Under the pieces are notes generated by a model, which saw nothing but the letters and a program-made list of their open reading frames with translations, did no database searches and was not told where the DNA came from. The position numbers were made by a program, and so were the translations under genes. From Bigelowiella natans CCMP2755 (Eukaryota > Cercozoa > Chlorarachniophyceae): DNA of 52,500 nt. Of the stretch, positions 1 through 12,811 are shown piece by piece. Position 1 is the stretch's first letter; each line of letters starts with the position of its first letter. The stretch covers positions 1-52,500 of the forward strand of contig ADNK01003454.1 in assembly GCA_000320545.1 (NCBI GenBank), in the 5' to 3' direction.

Positions 1-557
1 GACAATGGAAGCACTACTACTACTACTACAACCACTACTACATACTACATGTTTATTATCATCATCATCATCAACATCATCATCATCATCATCATCATCA
101 TGTCATTCCTGCTACTACTATTATACTAGTCCTACACTACAACTACTACTACAAGTACTCTACCACCACCACCACCACCACCACCACCACCACTACCACT
201 ACCACCACCACCAACAGCAGCACCACCACCACCACCAGCAGCAGCACCAGCACCAGCACCAGCACCACCAGCAGCAGCAGCAGCACCAACACACCGTAAA
301 TCCCAAAGTCCCCAATGCAGTCCGTAACGACCGGTATGTTCTTTATAGAATTATGAAAGATTATTACAGATGATGCATGGTGTGTTATTTCAATTGATTT
401 ATTGGTGACTTTTAGTATTATTCTTAACGCAGGGTCAAACGATATTGTTTACTGCATCAATGCATTTTACCAATGTCATACTTTCACACGCACACACACA
501 CACACACACACATACGCACGCACAGTATATTAAAAACAAACATGATCAACTTGGTAT

Positions 558-590
<33 letters not shown>

Positions 591-1436
591 CCTCTGTTAT
601 AGAATCCCCCTGTGTTAAGAAGGATTGAGCCATTCCTGTATATGGAAACAACCTGTATACCAAAGAAAGAACAAACAACATTATGGCGATGATGATGATA
701 ATGATAGTGATCAGGTATGCAATGACACATACATATATACCAATATACATTCCACCTCCTACACAACACATAGTAAACGACGTATAATTATCTGTGTAAT
801 AAGCTTTTAGTTTTTAAATATAAATTTGAATAATCCCCATGTTTGATTAACTTATACAAACACAACCCATCCACACACACACAAGAGTACTACTATTACC
901 ACTACTACCACTACTACTATCATCAACCCTGTATCACTTCTTCTTATTACCTCGTGCTTTAAGAATCGAAATCTTGTGATTCCTCCCCTTTCATAGCAAC
1001 TACATATAGTGTAATATATTTAATTTCTTTTTCATCATCATTTGGATGATAGAAAATGCATATAAACAGTAGTTGGTATCTTCCTTCTCTCAAGAAACTA
1101 CTACTAAAGATATTTATTAATACACCCAACGGATTATTGCCCAATGATCGCAATCAACAACCACCACCACCACTACACCATCATCATCATTATCATAATA
1201 AAAATAATAATAATAATAATCATCATCATATTATCGACTAGCCACTACTCTGATTATTATTATACAACCCCCCCTACACTACCCCCCCTACTTAATTGAC
1301 AAATAAGCAATCAACACTAGTAGTAGTAGTAGTAGTAGTAGTGGTACCTTTGAAGATGTTCTACACCAATTCCAGTCCGAGTAATGTAGTTGAGCTGTTG
1401 CCTCGTTCTAGTATGATATGGGTATTTCAAATAGTA

Positions 1437-1471
<35 letters not shown>

Positions 1472-1885
1472 GATGATGACACATAAAAGATCATGGAAGA
1501 GAACTTAAGTAGTAGTTGGGCAATGCCAATATGCAGCTCAAACTAATCAGAATAAATCACCACAGGAATCAGCATTATCACCCTACACCATCATCTTTAC
1601 CACATTTTATAATTTTGCTGATAAATAAAAACCGAGAAAAACTTAAGGCCAAATGTGCTAATTACTCGAATTTCTACTACAAATACAGTAACGAATAAGG
1701 TCTTGAGGATGAAAGAAATGCACCCATAATTTCACCTAGATACCTACCTACCTACCATGTTCTTGCTACTACTACAACATTAAATACTACTACTAATACT
1801 ACTACTACTACTATTTTGATATGGTAGTAACTACTATTAACTACAATGGATTATGGTCGTAAGCTTCTTTATGTTTTGCTTCTAG
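1..1885. other. Repeat-rich region with unresolved exon fragments
   Basis: This stretch is dominated by ACT, CAC/CAG, CAT and AC tandem repeats. Two pieces look exonic on the + strand. One is a His/Gln-rich frame ending at 332 in VNPKVPNAVRNDR, directly before a GTATGT donor. The other is 1308-1380, encoding a serine run followed by GTFEDVLHQFQS and a GTAATG donor. They may be upstream exons of the gene ending at 2261, but I could not link them with a consistent reading phase. The remainder looks intronic or intergenic, with an (AC)n tract near 486-512 and (TAC)n near 555-590. Confidence 0.4.
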
Positions 1886-2261
1886 GACAGATGCTTTTTG
1901 TTGTTGAGATGCGTGATAATTGCTGCCCTCAAAGAGCTGCTTCCACGGACCAGATTCCCAAGTTACCTACGCGTATTAATGCAAGTAGCAGCCACCAATG
2001 TGAACAACAAGGTAATGCATCAAATCGAATATAAAGAAGAGATGGGGTACGATGAAATTGGATACAAGCCAAACGTGTGCGAGTAAATACTTGAGGGGCT
2101 GCTGCGGCGTTATTAGTTTGGGCAGCGGTAGTGTCCGCAAAAGCAGTCCTGGTGCGAGCATGATGGACGGAGGGCAGGGAGGTCTTGATTCTCCCAGCAG
2201 CAGGTCCTTGATGATAGCGACTAGTAGTGCTACTACTACTGCAGAAACCGTTGATAGCTAG
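1886..2261 (+). CDS. C-terminal exons of an unidentified protein
   Basis: Two exons are joined by a 43-nt intron. Exon 1886-2082 follows a pyrimidine-rich acceptor (TTTTGCTTCTAG) and stays open for 65 codons, with segments such as CVIIAALKELLPRTR, FPSYLRVLMQVAATN and YKEEMGYDEIGYKPN. It ends at GA|GTAAAT. Exon 2126-2261 keeps phase and encodes a Ser/Thr/Gly-rich tail ending ATTTAETVDS before TAG. The first exon contains a hydrophobic stretch and a helical, charged segment. I do not recognise the family. The 5' part of the gene is unresolved. A second frame through 1846-2034 is also open but looks much less protein-like. Confidence 0.5.
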
Positions 2262-3060
2262 TAGACATATCATCGTTTGAATTATAAGTCAGAACAAACG
2301 AAACATATCATAAAAACCGTCAGTAAGTAATCATGCTTAATGAACCAATAAATGATGATTGATTCCTTCAAAAGAACATTATTGTCTGTTTTGCAATTTC
2401 AGTAAGTTGTAGTATGGAGGGCACATAACTATCTTATCAACCAATCTAGTATAATAATGGTAGGTACCATCTCCAAGTGCCAAACAAACACATACTGTAG
2501 CTAATGCTAGAGCTGGGTTGTTCCCACATATTATGCCAATCTCCCGCCGCCGCCGCGTGTGCCTGCTGCGCCCTGCCAGGCAAGGGGAGGGGTGAAGCAG
2601 CGGCATTGGATAGTGTTGCTAGTTATCTGTATGTTTTAAGATATTTATGGTTCTAAAAATGAACATAATAAAATTACAACAACAATAATAACAATAACAA
2701 TAACAATCAGAATCAAGAAGAAGAAGAAACATAATAAATATCGTAGGGAAACCAGTAGTAGTAGACTACCAAGAATTAAGATAAGTAAAAAAAACAACAC
2801 AAAGTATCGTTCTTCTAGTTTTCATACTAAAACATACGATAAATGACCAACAAAAAACCATCATAAAAAAGACAACAACACACAACATGTACGACAACAA
2901 ACCTTAACACTGTTAACATTTCCCGCGTAATCGAGAAGTAGAGAACGACCCAAGGGGAAGGAGGGGAGGAGAAGGATATTACGGTGCAAAGAGAGTAGCC
3001 CAGGAAAGAAAACTTAATCACGAGTAGAACTATAATTGGAACGTTGTTAAACGAAAGGGT
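2262..3060. other. Intergenic gap, 5' flank of the CW protein gene
   Basis: AT-rich DNA with short AAC and GAA repeats and no convincing exon on either strand. It presumably carries the promoter and 5' leader of the gene starting at 3061. No specific promoter element can be singled out. Confidence 0.5.
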
Positions 3061-6000
3061 ATGTCGTCCACCATAAAAGAGGCGGCCACAGGAGGTGCGG
3101 ATATCCGGAAAGAGGAGGATGCTGTTATGACGAAACATAAAGAAGAGACAGATAATGATGTGACAAAGTGTGGAACAGATGGTGATGATGTCGATGAAGG
3201 CAGCAAAATAAAGTATGAAGCAATGGATAAGACGGAACGAGAGCGCCATCATACCGAAGAAGACGACCAAGGAATGGCTCTAATGGAGGAGGAAAAACAA
3301 AGAATTGGAGAAGAGGCACATAATATTGACGCTTCACATCCCTCTCCTCAAGAGGAGAATGGAAAGGCAGATTTGAATGAAGGTCCTCACAAGAATAACT
3401 GCGATCCGCAGTTAATGACGCAGGAGCAGCAACAAATGGAGGAGGGAAAACAACAGCAAATAATAATACAGAATAAGGCACAGAGCCAACAACAGGAAAT
3501 GATACAAAGAGAAACACAAGCTTCAAATCAGAAATCATCAAGCATTTATTCCTTTAAGTTGTCGTCGTCATCCCTATCTCGCAACGTTGCAAACCAGAAT
3601 GGATCAGTAGGTATGTTGATCATGGGGTTGTTGTTGTTCTTGTTGTTGCATTATATTCTGCAAATGTCCACGATATATCAATACGTGAGTAGTTGTTGTT
3701 CTTGTTGTTGCATTATTCTGCAAATGTCCACGATATCAATACGTGAGTAAACAATTGTTGTTGCATAATTCTACAAATATCTACGATAATAAAACGTGAG
3801 TAAACAACCCCCCCTTAGTAATAATACGTGAGTAAACAAACCCCCCTTGGTTTAGTACCAATTTCCCTCCTCCACCTCCTCTACCAAAGCACACAAACCG
3901 AGATAGAAATAGAGGAAGGAGAAGATACAAAGAAAGAAAGGAAGAGAGAGGGGGGGGGCGAGGGGGAGGAGATAGAGAAAAGGAGATGTTATTCCAGAAT
4001 TGAATGGCCAAAAGTACTATAATCTTTAAAGTATATGTTATATATAACATGATATTTTTTCTTTGAAACTACCATATGTCACTCACATTAAAAATAATTT
4101 TAGAGCACGATAAGATGATGCATCAAGCTGGGAAATTACCTCCAAGCAAGCAGCCATGCCAGCAAGAAAATATTGAGAAGCTGGACAATGAAAGTCAAAA
4201 TTGGATTATTTTCGATCGATTCATACGCGTGACTAAATCAAACCTGCAGTCGTATCTTGTGAATGAAGCTGGGTTATCTAAGAAGAAAACCACGTCGTTA
4301 CTAAATACTTTGATGGAACAGCAGCAGCAGCACCATGTTATGTACAAACCGTACCAAAGTTCTGCTTGCGTACAACACTTCTCCAAGGTAATGAGCGGTG
4401 GTCAATTTTATTAGTAAGGAGAAATTATCATCTATATCACGATGTCATTATCATATTTATTACTCATACACATCTTATGATGGGTCAGATAGGGAGGAGA
4501 GGGGGGGGGATAAAATAGATAAAAAAAAAAAAGAGCAGATTTGCTGCTAATTCTTCCTTCTATATAAGTAAAAATGAGTAGTGAGATACGTAATACACAA
4601 CTGGTGGTGTCCTGTCCTGTTGTCCAACATTATACCCAGATGTGTAAGTTTGAATTATTCTTTGCGTCGTCTATATGTTCATAATAAATCATTTTTGGGT
4701 TGTATTGATATCAGTCCTCCTTCTCTTCTTCCTGTAAACAACCCTAATAATGTTGTTAGGTGTTATATGAGCACTACCTTTCCAATGGAGGTCAAGGATG
4801 CTCATTTCCAAATTCTCTGCTTCTCAAACGACGAGCTGCTACTCCAGTACGAGTATTCTCTCATCACGACATACTAGGAGCCACCACGCAAATGGGCAAG
4901 ATACCTTTACCACATGGATTTAGAGGACCAAAAGCTATGGCAGTGTATGATGAGATGTTACTCGTGCCGACTCCTCGAAAACAATCATCATCATCATCTT
5001 CCATAAAAACTAATAATATTGATGATGATGATGATGATGACGATGATATCAAAAATGATGATGGCCAGAATAAGAATTCAAATAGTACCACGCAAAAGAG
5101 CAGGAGCAATGATACATCTGAAGGAAGGGACGAAACAGCACGCAATGATAATAGGAAAAATGAAGAAGAAGAAGAAGAAGAGGAAGAGGAGGAGGAGGAA
5201 GTACAAACAGTGGTTGGTACTACCACTATTACTTCTTCTATGGATGCAGCAAGCACTTCCAACAACATCGAGGACGAGAACGAAGATGATAACGAAGAAC
5301 ACGATGACGGTGATGATGACGATGATGACGACGATGGTGATGATGACATTAAAAGCAAATTATCGAGGGAAAGGAGCCTGGGTCCTCCTCTTTCCAAAGA
5401 AAACGGGAAAATAAAGAATCTAGACGAAGTTTCATCAGATACAAAAAGAACAACAACAACAACAAGAAGAAGAAATTATGGCACTACTACAACAACAAGT
5501 ACTACTACTACTACAACTACTGCACGTAGTGCGACAGACGATGCTCGTAAAAATGGAGAAAGAAACAGTAAAAGAGCAGGCGCAGCGAAGGACACTGATG
5601 GCAGTAGAAATTCGTTGAAAAGAAGAAGAAAAACCAGTATCAGGACAAAAGAAAAAGAGGAGGAAGATGAGAGAGGAGGTAGTATATTATTATTCTTGGC
5701 TTGGTGGCAAGTTTATATTACATAACCAATCTTGGTGATTGCCGTTACCAGTGTTATTTATATATAGTGTGCTTCAACGACTATGTAGTAGTACAATCAG
5801 CATTAGTTTGTTTTACTGCTAGCTACTACAAGTTTCCCCTTTCATTTTTATTCTTTTAACTATTTGCATCACTCATATCAACAACTCATTGCAGATTCAT
5901 TGAGTCCTCAAAAAACAGTCTTGGTTCCTTCCTCTTCCAACACAAACAATCTCCTAGTACGAGTCAATTTTCAAGCCGAAGATGGGACACATATCACAGG

Positions 6001-6733
6001 TATGATGTAGTAGTAGTAGAGAAAATGAATATATGAGAATGATAATGACGATGATGATGATGATGATGACCATGAAACAGAAACTCCAAAATGCAGTTGA
6101 TTCATACGGAAGAGATGCTACTTACCCAAAATAAAGTGAATGCTGCTGAATATTAGCTTGCTAATCTCATAATAAAAACGGTAGATTGTATGGGAATGCC
6201 TCATCATCATCATCATCATCATCGTCATCATCATCATCATAATAGATTGTATGGTAAAATGGGAGGAAAAACGGAAGACAATAAGCCAGAAGAAGCAGAA
6301 TAACAAGTACAAGAAAAACCAAGGCTCTATAGCTGGTGGTGGTGGTAATGTTGTAGAGTACTCGAGGAAGAAGCAGCATTTGTCGTATTCTCCATCCTCC
6401 TTATTGCCACCAATTGCACAGCTGCATTTCTCTATTCCAGCCTTTAATGATTTACAACAAGCTATTGGGAAAAAGGAGGAGGAGGCCAAAGATAAGGTGA
6501 TGCATGCATGCATACATACTAGACTTGGGGATAATAGTAGTAATAATAATAATAATAATAATAATTGTAATTTTCATAATCATACTACTATAATCACCAT
6601 TGTTGTGCTATCGTCTCTCTCTTCTTCAGTAGAGTTAGTTTAACCATATTGTTATTCACGGTATAATTCTGTACTACTACTACTACTACTACTACTACTA
6701 TCAGAAGTAGTGAACATGGCGACGTGTGCATGC

Positions 6734-6769
<36 letters not shown>

Positions 6770-7217
6770 ACACTGTTCTTCACAATACCAATCTAATATT
6801 AAACTACTTTAGCATGGTTCTTCTTCCTCATCCCCGGAAGTATTAACAACTAGTACAACTACAACAACCTGGGTTCAATGTGACAAATGCAACAAATGGA
6901 GACGGATAGGAGGAGGAGTATTGGCGGTGAAACAGCAGCAAGAAGATGAGAATGATGACCAAATTGAGTAATATTATTCAAAACACGAAAGCTACTACTA
7001 CTACTACTACTACTACTACTATCATTGCTCTTTTTCTTTTTCTTCTTCTCATTACACACAATCAATGCACTACTACTGCAATAATTATCTTAAAAGTAAG
7101 GTAATAAGGAGTAATTATGAATTAGTCGATGAATTAATTTGAGAAGAAGCAAATATCTTCTCTTATTTTGCTACAAAGGAGGCTATTCATTGTGTGTATA
7201 ATGTATATATGTTGTAA

Positions 7218-7276
<59 letters not shown>

Positions 7277-8099
7277 TGCGTGCAATTATTCCTATAATAA
7301 CATATGGAAGGCAATGGCTGAGCGATTGTATTACAAACCACAGCTCCATCTTCCTTTAATGCTTTTCATATTAAAGCTGCTTAAACAGATGTGATGGTTG
7401 TGTGCTAATGTGTGCTGGTGATGATGATGGTACATATACAGGTGGCAATGTTCATATGCGGGTAGAACATGTGAAGAGGATGAAGATGTTGAAGACGAGG
7501 TAGAAGTAATAGTAAGTAGTAGTAATAGTATTTGTAGCAGTATGCGTGTTGTTGTTGTACTACTGGTTCTTAATGCAAGGAGCTACTAGTATCGATAATT
7601 AATATAATGCCAATTTTGATACAATAATTATGATGATGCTACGAATTTTGATTTTCATTCGTGTTAGCCTACTATCATTAGCATCATCATGTTTTATATT
7701 TGGAATAATAATAACACATTGTAGGATGAAGAAGAAGTCGTCCGTAGTAGCCATCATGTGGTTGAGGATGATGACAACGGTGGTGGTGATGACAACGACA
7801 CAGCAGCAGCAGCAGCAGCAGCAACAGACAAGACGAAAAGCCGTAGCAGAAAAAATAGAATGGGAAGAGCCCAGAGTGCTAGTAGCAATAGTAAGAAAAA
7901 GAGGGTTAAAAGAGATAATCGTGCGAGGAGACGAGAGAAGAGGGAGAAAGAAGCGCAAGAAGAATACAACAAACAGGCAGTAGACATCAACCAACTAAAT
8001 CACAAGCAGAAAAAGCAGAGTAACAAGAAGAATAAAAGGAAAGCGGAAGAACCAAAACACGACAATATCTCAGGCTCTGATCGGAAATATCCAAAGTAT

Positions 8100-8134
<35 letters not shown>

Positions 8135-8286
8135 TACTTCTAATACTACTACATATGCATCACAAGTGCTAATGCTGTAGCTCCCAATAATGGTTACTTT
8201 TCCGTATGCATGTCATTATCATATATACATGTTTATCGTATTTCTCGTATCTATATCCGTAGAGAACGAAAGGGAGGGGGTGAGGG

Positions 8287-8338
<52 letters not shown>

Positions 8339-9050
8339 GAGGCGGGTGGGGGGAGGGGGGGGATGGGGGAGGGGGGGGGTATTAATAACACACCATGAAT
8401 CATGCCAACCATGATGATTGTATGCAGCTTACTTATTGGTAAAACCGAGTGTATATTGCGGCAATTTCTGTTCTTGCATTTTTTTCAGATAGATAATCTT
8501 ATTATTTGTTGTTATCAGGAGAAAGCGTGTGCGTCGAACATCTCTTGATCCAAGCCCTGCAAAGAAAAATATAATTGGAGATAACGATGCCGAGCATGCA
8601 AACAACAAACTAAGCAGCAGCCCAAGCAATGGTAGATAATAAAGAGGAACGCAGTAGAAAATGAAGAAAATCTTGCTCCTCAATATTATGCAACTATGTA
8701 CGCGTACCAAAAGAAAACCCTGAGATAATAAATCACAAACATTAAAAAGAAATAATGCATAGAGAAGAGACCACTGGGTAGAAGGATAGTAGCTTGTTTT
8801 CCTTGTTATGTGAAAATAATAATGAAATTCATTTCCTCTTATGTGGATGCACGTCTTAGGGACACTAACTTTGAAAATTAAAACGAAGACAAAGAAAAAG
8901 GGAATAAAGCATCTATCGCCAAAACCAAACCTTAAAATCAAGTTCTTACCAAGCAAGAACCTACAACCAGCTAGTAGTTCGGAAGAGACACATTCATTAA
9001 ACCGAAATGTAAGGAGAAAGTATGCCAGGAGAGGTTCAAATACAAGTTGA
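3061..9050 (+). CDS. CW-type zinc-finger protein, ten exons
   Basis: The model joins exons 3061-3610, 4104-4387, 4760-5678, 5895-5999, 6333-6496, 6813-6967, 7442-7511, 7725-8095, 8519-8631 and 8860-9050, all in phase, giving 973 residues. A CW zinc finger spans residues 694-736 across exons 6 and 7. It has WVQCDKCNKWRR, then WQCSYAGRTC, so W694, C697, C700, W703, W727, C729 and C736 match the CW pattern. CW domains bind histone H3 tails, often methylated Lys4, so a nuclear chromatin role is likely. The rest is low complexity: Gln- and Glu-rich N-terminus, Asp and Glu runs in exon 3 (about 5023-5210), and basic Lys/Arg blocks in the last three exons that could be nuclear localisation signals. 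The N-terminal globular part (residues about 184-330) is unrecognised. The exon 5 acceptor is the least certain junction. Reading through the exon 9 donor stops at once and gives 912 residues. Confidence 0.82.
6669..7020. repeat. Clustered (TAC)n and (TG)n tracts in introns
   Basis: (TAC)n at about 6669-6701, (GT)n then (GA)n at 6734-6768, and (TAC)n at 6989-7020. They flank exon 6 of the CW protein gene and lie in its introns. Confidence 0.9.
7222..7274. repeat. (TA)n microsatellite
   Basis: About 26 TA units in the intron between the two halves of the CW zinc finger. It is self-complementary and could form a hairpin. Confidence 0.95.
8290..8380. repeat. (GA)n followed by G-rich tract
   Basis: About 20 GA units run into GGGTGGGGGGAGGGGGGGG-type sequence in the intron before exon 9 of the CW protein gene. 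Several G runs could support a quadruplex on the + strand. Confidence 0.9.
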
Positions 9051-10634
9051 AAATAGTATGGATACAACAAAGGAGTTCGTAGCAGCAGCAGCCGCAGCAG
9101 TTTCGAGACTCAGATATGCTCGTTTTCTAACCTTTCTATCCATTATGTATTTATAGAACTCACTGGGTGCTGCACATACACTGGACATATTCTTAGAATA
9201 TTCTTCTACATAGCTATAATGTGCATTTGATCATAACATTTAATATCTTATCATGTCGTCATAAGATGAGGATAAGCCCATCGTATCATTCATGAATGAC
9301 ATATGACGAATTGGCTCCTTAAAGTCGAAAATTTGGATACAGATGCGCATTTCATTGTATGTGCGCTTACATTGTTATCTTTCCATGTAAGTTTGCATTA
9401 TTACTGAGGTAGCATAAGCAGATTCACCGCTGACCTGCTGTTAATCTATCATGTCTCTTATGTTAAGCTAATATGCATTTGTAATCTAATTTAATAAGAA
9501 GTTGGTGGTTTCTAAATAACTAAATCTATTGCATGCATGCGCTTGAAAGAGATTTGTCGTTGCTATCAAAATAATCTAAGTTTTTATTTTTTGCTTCTAA
9601 ATATATACCTACACAATGAAAGATATTCAGATTAACATAGTATCACAAGAAAATGTAGAACAGGGGAAGTAGTAGGCATTGATATGGTTGAAAATTCACA
9701 AAATAACAACAAAATAAATTTGGAGCTTCATATGTGTTCTTGTTTGTGTGCGTGCGTGTATGTTTGTGTGTGTGTGTGTGTGTGTGTGTAATTGTGTAAT
9801 AAGAAAATGATATATTGATTTGTTGAAATATTAAAGCCTTTATAGATAGCTTCTAAATAATATTTGTATTCTAAATGCGTAGAGTAGCGAAAGAAACTTA
9901 GAAATATAATCTTTCTTCAAATTTTGTAGGGAGTTTCTTATTTCAGTGAATTTGAACTTTCGTTGTTCTGTTGATTTTAAATATTTTACCTCGAAACGAT
10001 TAATTTAAGTTCATAACAGTTAATATTACATTAAAATACAATAAATAATTTACAGTGATTGTACAGACCAAGTGTTAAATATGTTTTTAAACGTTAAACT
10101 ACACTAAATTAAGAGTTGCAATTTTTTGGGAAATATTTTGCCACAATGTCGCATCATACTTTTTACTTGATACAATATTAAAATCGAGATGATTGATATA
10201 TACTGTAATTTTGCTTTGCTCGAAGAATGATTCATCAATAACATTGAATCCATATTTGATAAATAAAAGGACAGCGGTGAGGCAGCAGTACTCTCAATTT
10301 CAATTAATCTTGAATTTAAGAGTAGCGGGATGTGATATACGTAATAATATTGTATACAACAACGATATCATTGTTGACAATTGACATTCATAATTAGCGT
10401 TATACGAATTGCAGCGTCAATACATGTAAAGCTATCAGGTGTTTGTTTGTTATAGTATCAATTTTTCCTCGTTAGATATAATGTACTATTTGAATACATT
10501 CTCAAGTTGTGCTTAAGGAAACTATATCTCAATTTCAATTCCAAGTTGACAGAGGCAGCTCTTGAGCGAGTAAAAATAATACCATTAGCATCTTCCTTCT
10601 TAATTATACGAAATGCTAAATTTTTAGAAAGCCA
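9051..10634. other. AT-rich intergenic gap
   Basis: About 1.6 kb of AT-rich sequence with one (GT)n tract near 9763-9789. Open frames here are short and of skewed composition. I see no supported gene, RNA or mobile element. Confidence 0.5.
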
Positions 10635-11130
10635 TCATGCCGCTCTGATAAGCTTTGGATTAGCACGATCCCGGCAGTTGAGGTCAACTGTTCCATCCTT
10701 ATTAAGTCGTTCAACTTTGGCATCCACCCACTGCATTTAATTCCATACGTTTATTGCAGCGGATGAGTTTCTCGTTCGCAAAATGGTAATGAAAAAAACA
10801 AATACAGCAAAAATCTATAGAGTACAAATTTAGGCGGTTAAAGAGCTTAAAATGAATCAATCAGGATCCGCTCATTGACAGATTGTAATATTTAAATGTT
10901 GGTATTGAAATACCTTGTTGAATGTCGCAGATTTATACTGAACATTTTGACCAACATAGAATCCATCCGCTGATTATGTTTAGAGACAAAATTACCCTTT
11001 TTTTATTCATTTTTGTTCAAACCTTCAATAAAAAACCTTCTACTTGAACTATAATCTCTCATACAACAATTCTAATCCACAACAAGGGTGGATGTGCAAT
11101 GCTATTTATTTCCTCTTTATTAAATACTGG

Positions 11131-11178
<48 letters not shown>

Positions 11179-12736
11179 TGTACATAAATACTTTTTTCTT
11201 TAATATATATTTAAGACGGCATTTTTTTAAGTTTGATGTGCTATTTGACGTAAGAAAAAACACACATTCTTGATGTTTCGATCATAGTAACATACGCAAT
11301 TCGTTTTTATACAAAAAAAATCGTACGAGAAACTTCTTTCTTTTTCCCAAAGCCAAAAAAATTTGAAAATTGAGTCCTAATTGATGATGTAAATTATATT
11401 GTGAGCTTATTTTTATGGTTTTCTCTCCAATAAAAACCATCGCAACATGCACATAGAATACTTCAACTTTTACACATACATACACATATATATCTATGTT
11501 TCTACTTTAGATTGCATAGATATAATGGATATTCTGAGGAGTTAATATTCAACAATTTCTAGAAGTAACAAAGGCATGATTAAAGTCAACATAATATCTG
11601 AGGACATGCATATTAGCACTTCTTTCCATAGTATGCGAGTTAATGAAGTTAAAAAAAATAGATCTAAATATTTTGTCCATAAGTATTCATATGTTTGTTT
11701 ATTCAGAATGATTTCGTTGATGATATTTATTATATTATGCGTTCTAAAATCACCACCACATCACATATTACATGGGATCTGCAGCGTTTTCGTCGACGTA
11801 ACTGAGATTTTAGTGATAAGGTGAATAAAAGGGCAAGAATAGCAAGGGAAGGGAAAAGAAAGAAGAGAAATAAAAAAGTAAGTGTCGATCAGAGCTAGGA
11901 GGTGTGGATGGGAGAGAAAGAAGAAAAGAGGAAGAAAATAAGGGAGGGAAGGAAGGAGGGAGGGATTAAATCATCTGAAAAATACATATCTCATATTGCA
12001 TAAAATTTTAATCAAAGTTGATGATATTTCATTGGTGTTTTCAAATGTATGTGAATAAGCATCTCTACTTGTGGTATAATAATGCTTTAGCACATGGTTG
12101 AAAGCTTGTCAATACTGCGAATATTTCTACTTCTATTACCCGCTTTCGACATATTCTCCTTTTACATCAACCTATCAATTTAAGAGGACTATTTTAGAAA
12201 AATTGAAGTATGATGTGGCTCATTTTCATCACTTTTTTGTTGAGCTATACTATGTTGTTTATTTTTATCAATGTGCATGTGATATCAAAATAAGAAATAT
12301 GTAAGTAAGAGCAACTCTACAACCGCCACTAGACTATCAGCAATTCATTACAAAGTTTTTGAAGAAGTTTGTTGATGTCCCTGCAGCTTTCTTAAAGAGT
12401 TGGTCTTGAGCCAACCGTTTGCACTCGTAGCCTGTGATGCCTGTTTGAAGTATCTAGTGAATTGTGCAAACATCTAAATTTTTAAGTTGCTGGTGGGAGA
12501 AATTTAAAAATGTGGAACATATGTGAAGTTCCTTTCATAGTAAATTTGCTATTTGCTGATATATGAAATAGAACCATCTCCAACTCGATCTGCAATCTTT
12601 TGCCAATATGCATCACCAGATCTGTGACGATTATTCGCGTCGAGGTTGAAAGACATTAAGGAAGTTCGGCGCAAAATTTAGCAAAGCTTTTTCGTTTCCG
12701 TAATTTGTTATTTTATTTTTGTCCTTCTTCTCCCAT

Positions 12737-12811
<75 letters not shown>

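Noticed and set aside
4864-5397. Ser-rich minus-strand frame of 177 codons
   Set aside because: It is the antisense of Asp/Glu repeat coding in exon 3 of the CW gene.
7134-7359. Ile/Tyr-repeat frames across (TA)n
   Set aside because: Translation of a dinucleotide repeat in an intron of the CW gene.
8429-9070. 213-codon hydrophobic minus-strand frame
   Set aside because: It lies opposite the last two exons of the CW gene. The basic, Lys-rich + strand exons explain the Phe/Leu-rich antisense frame.
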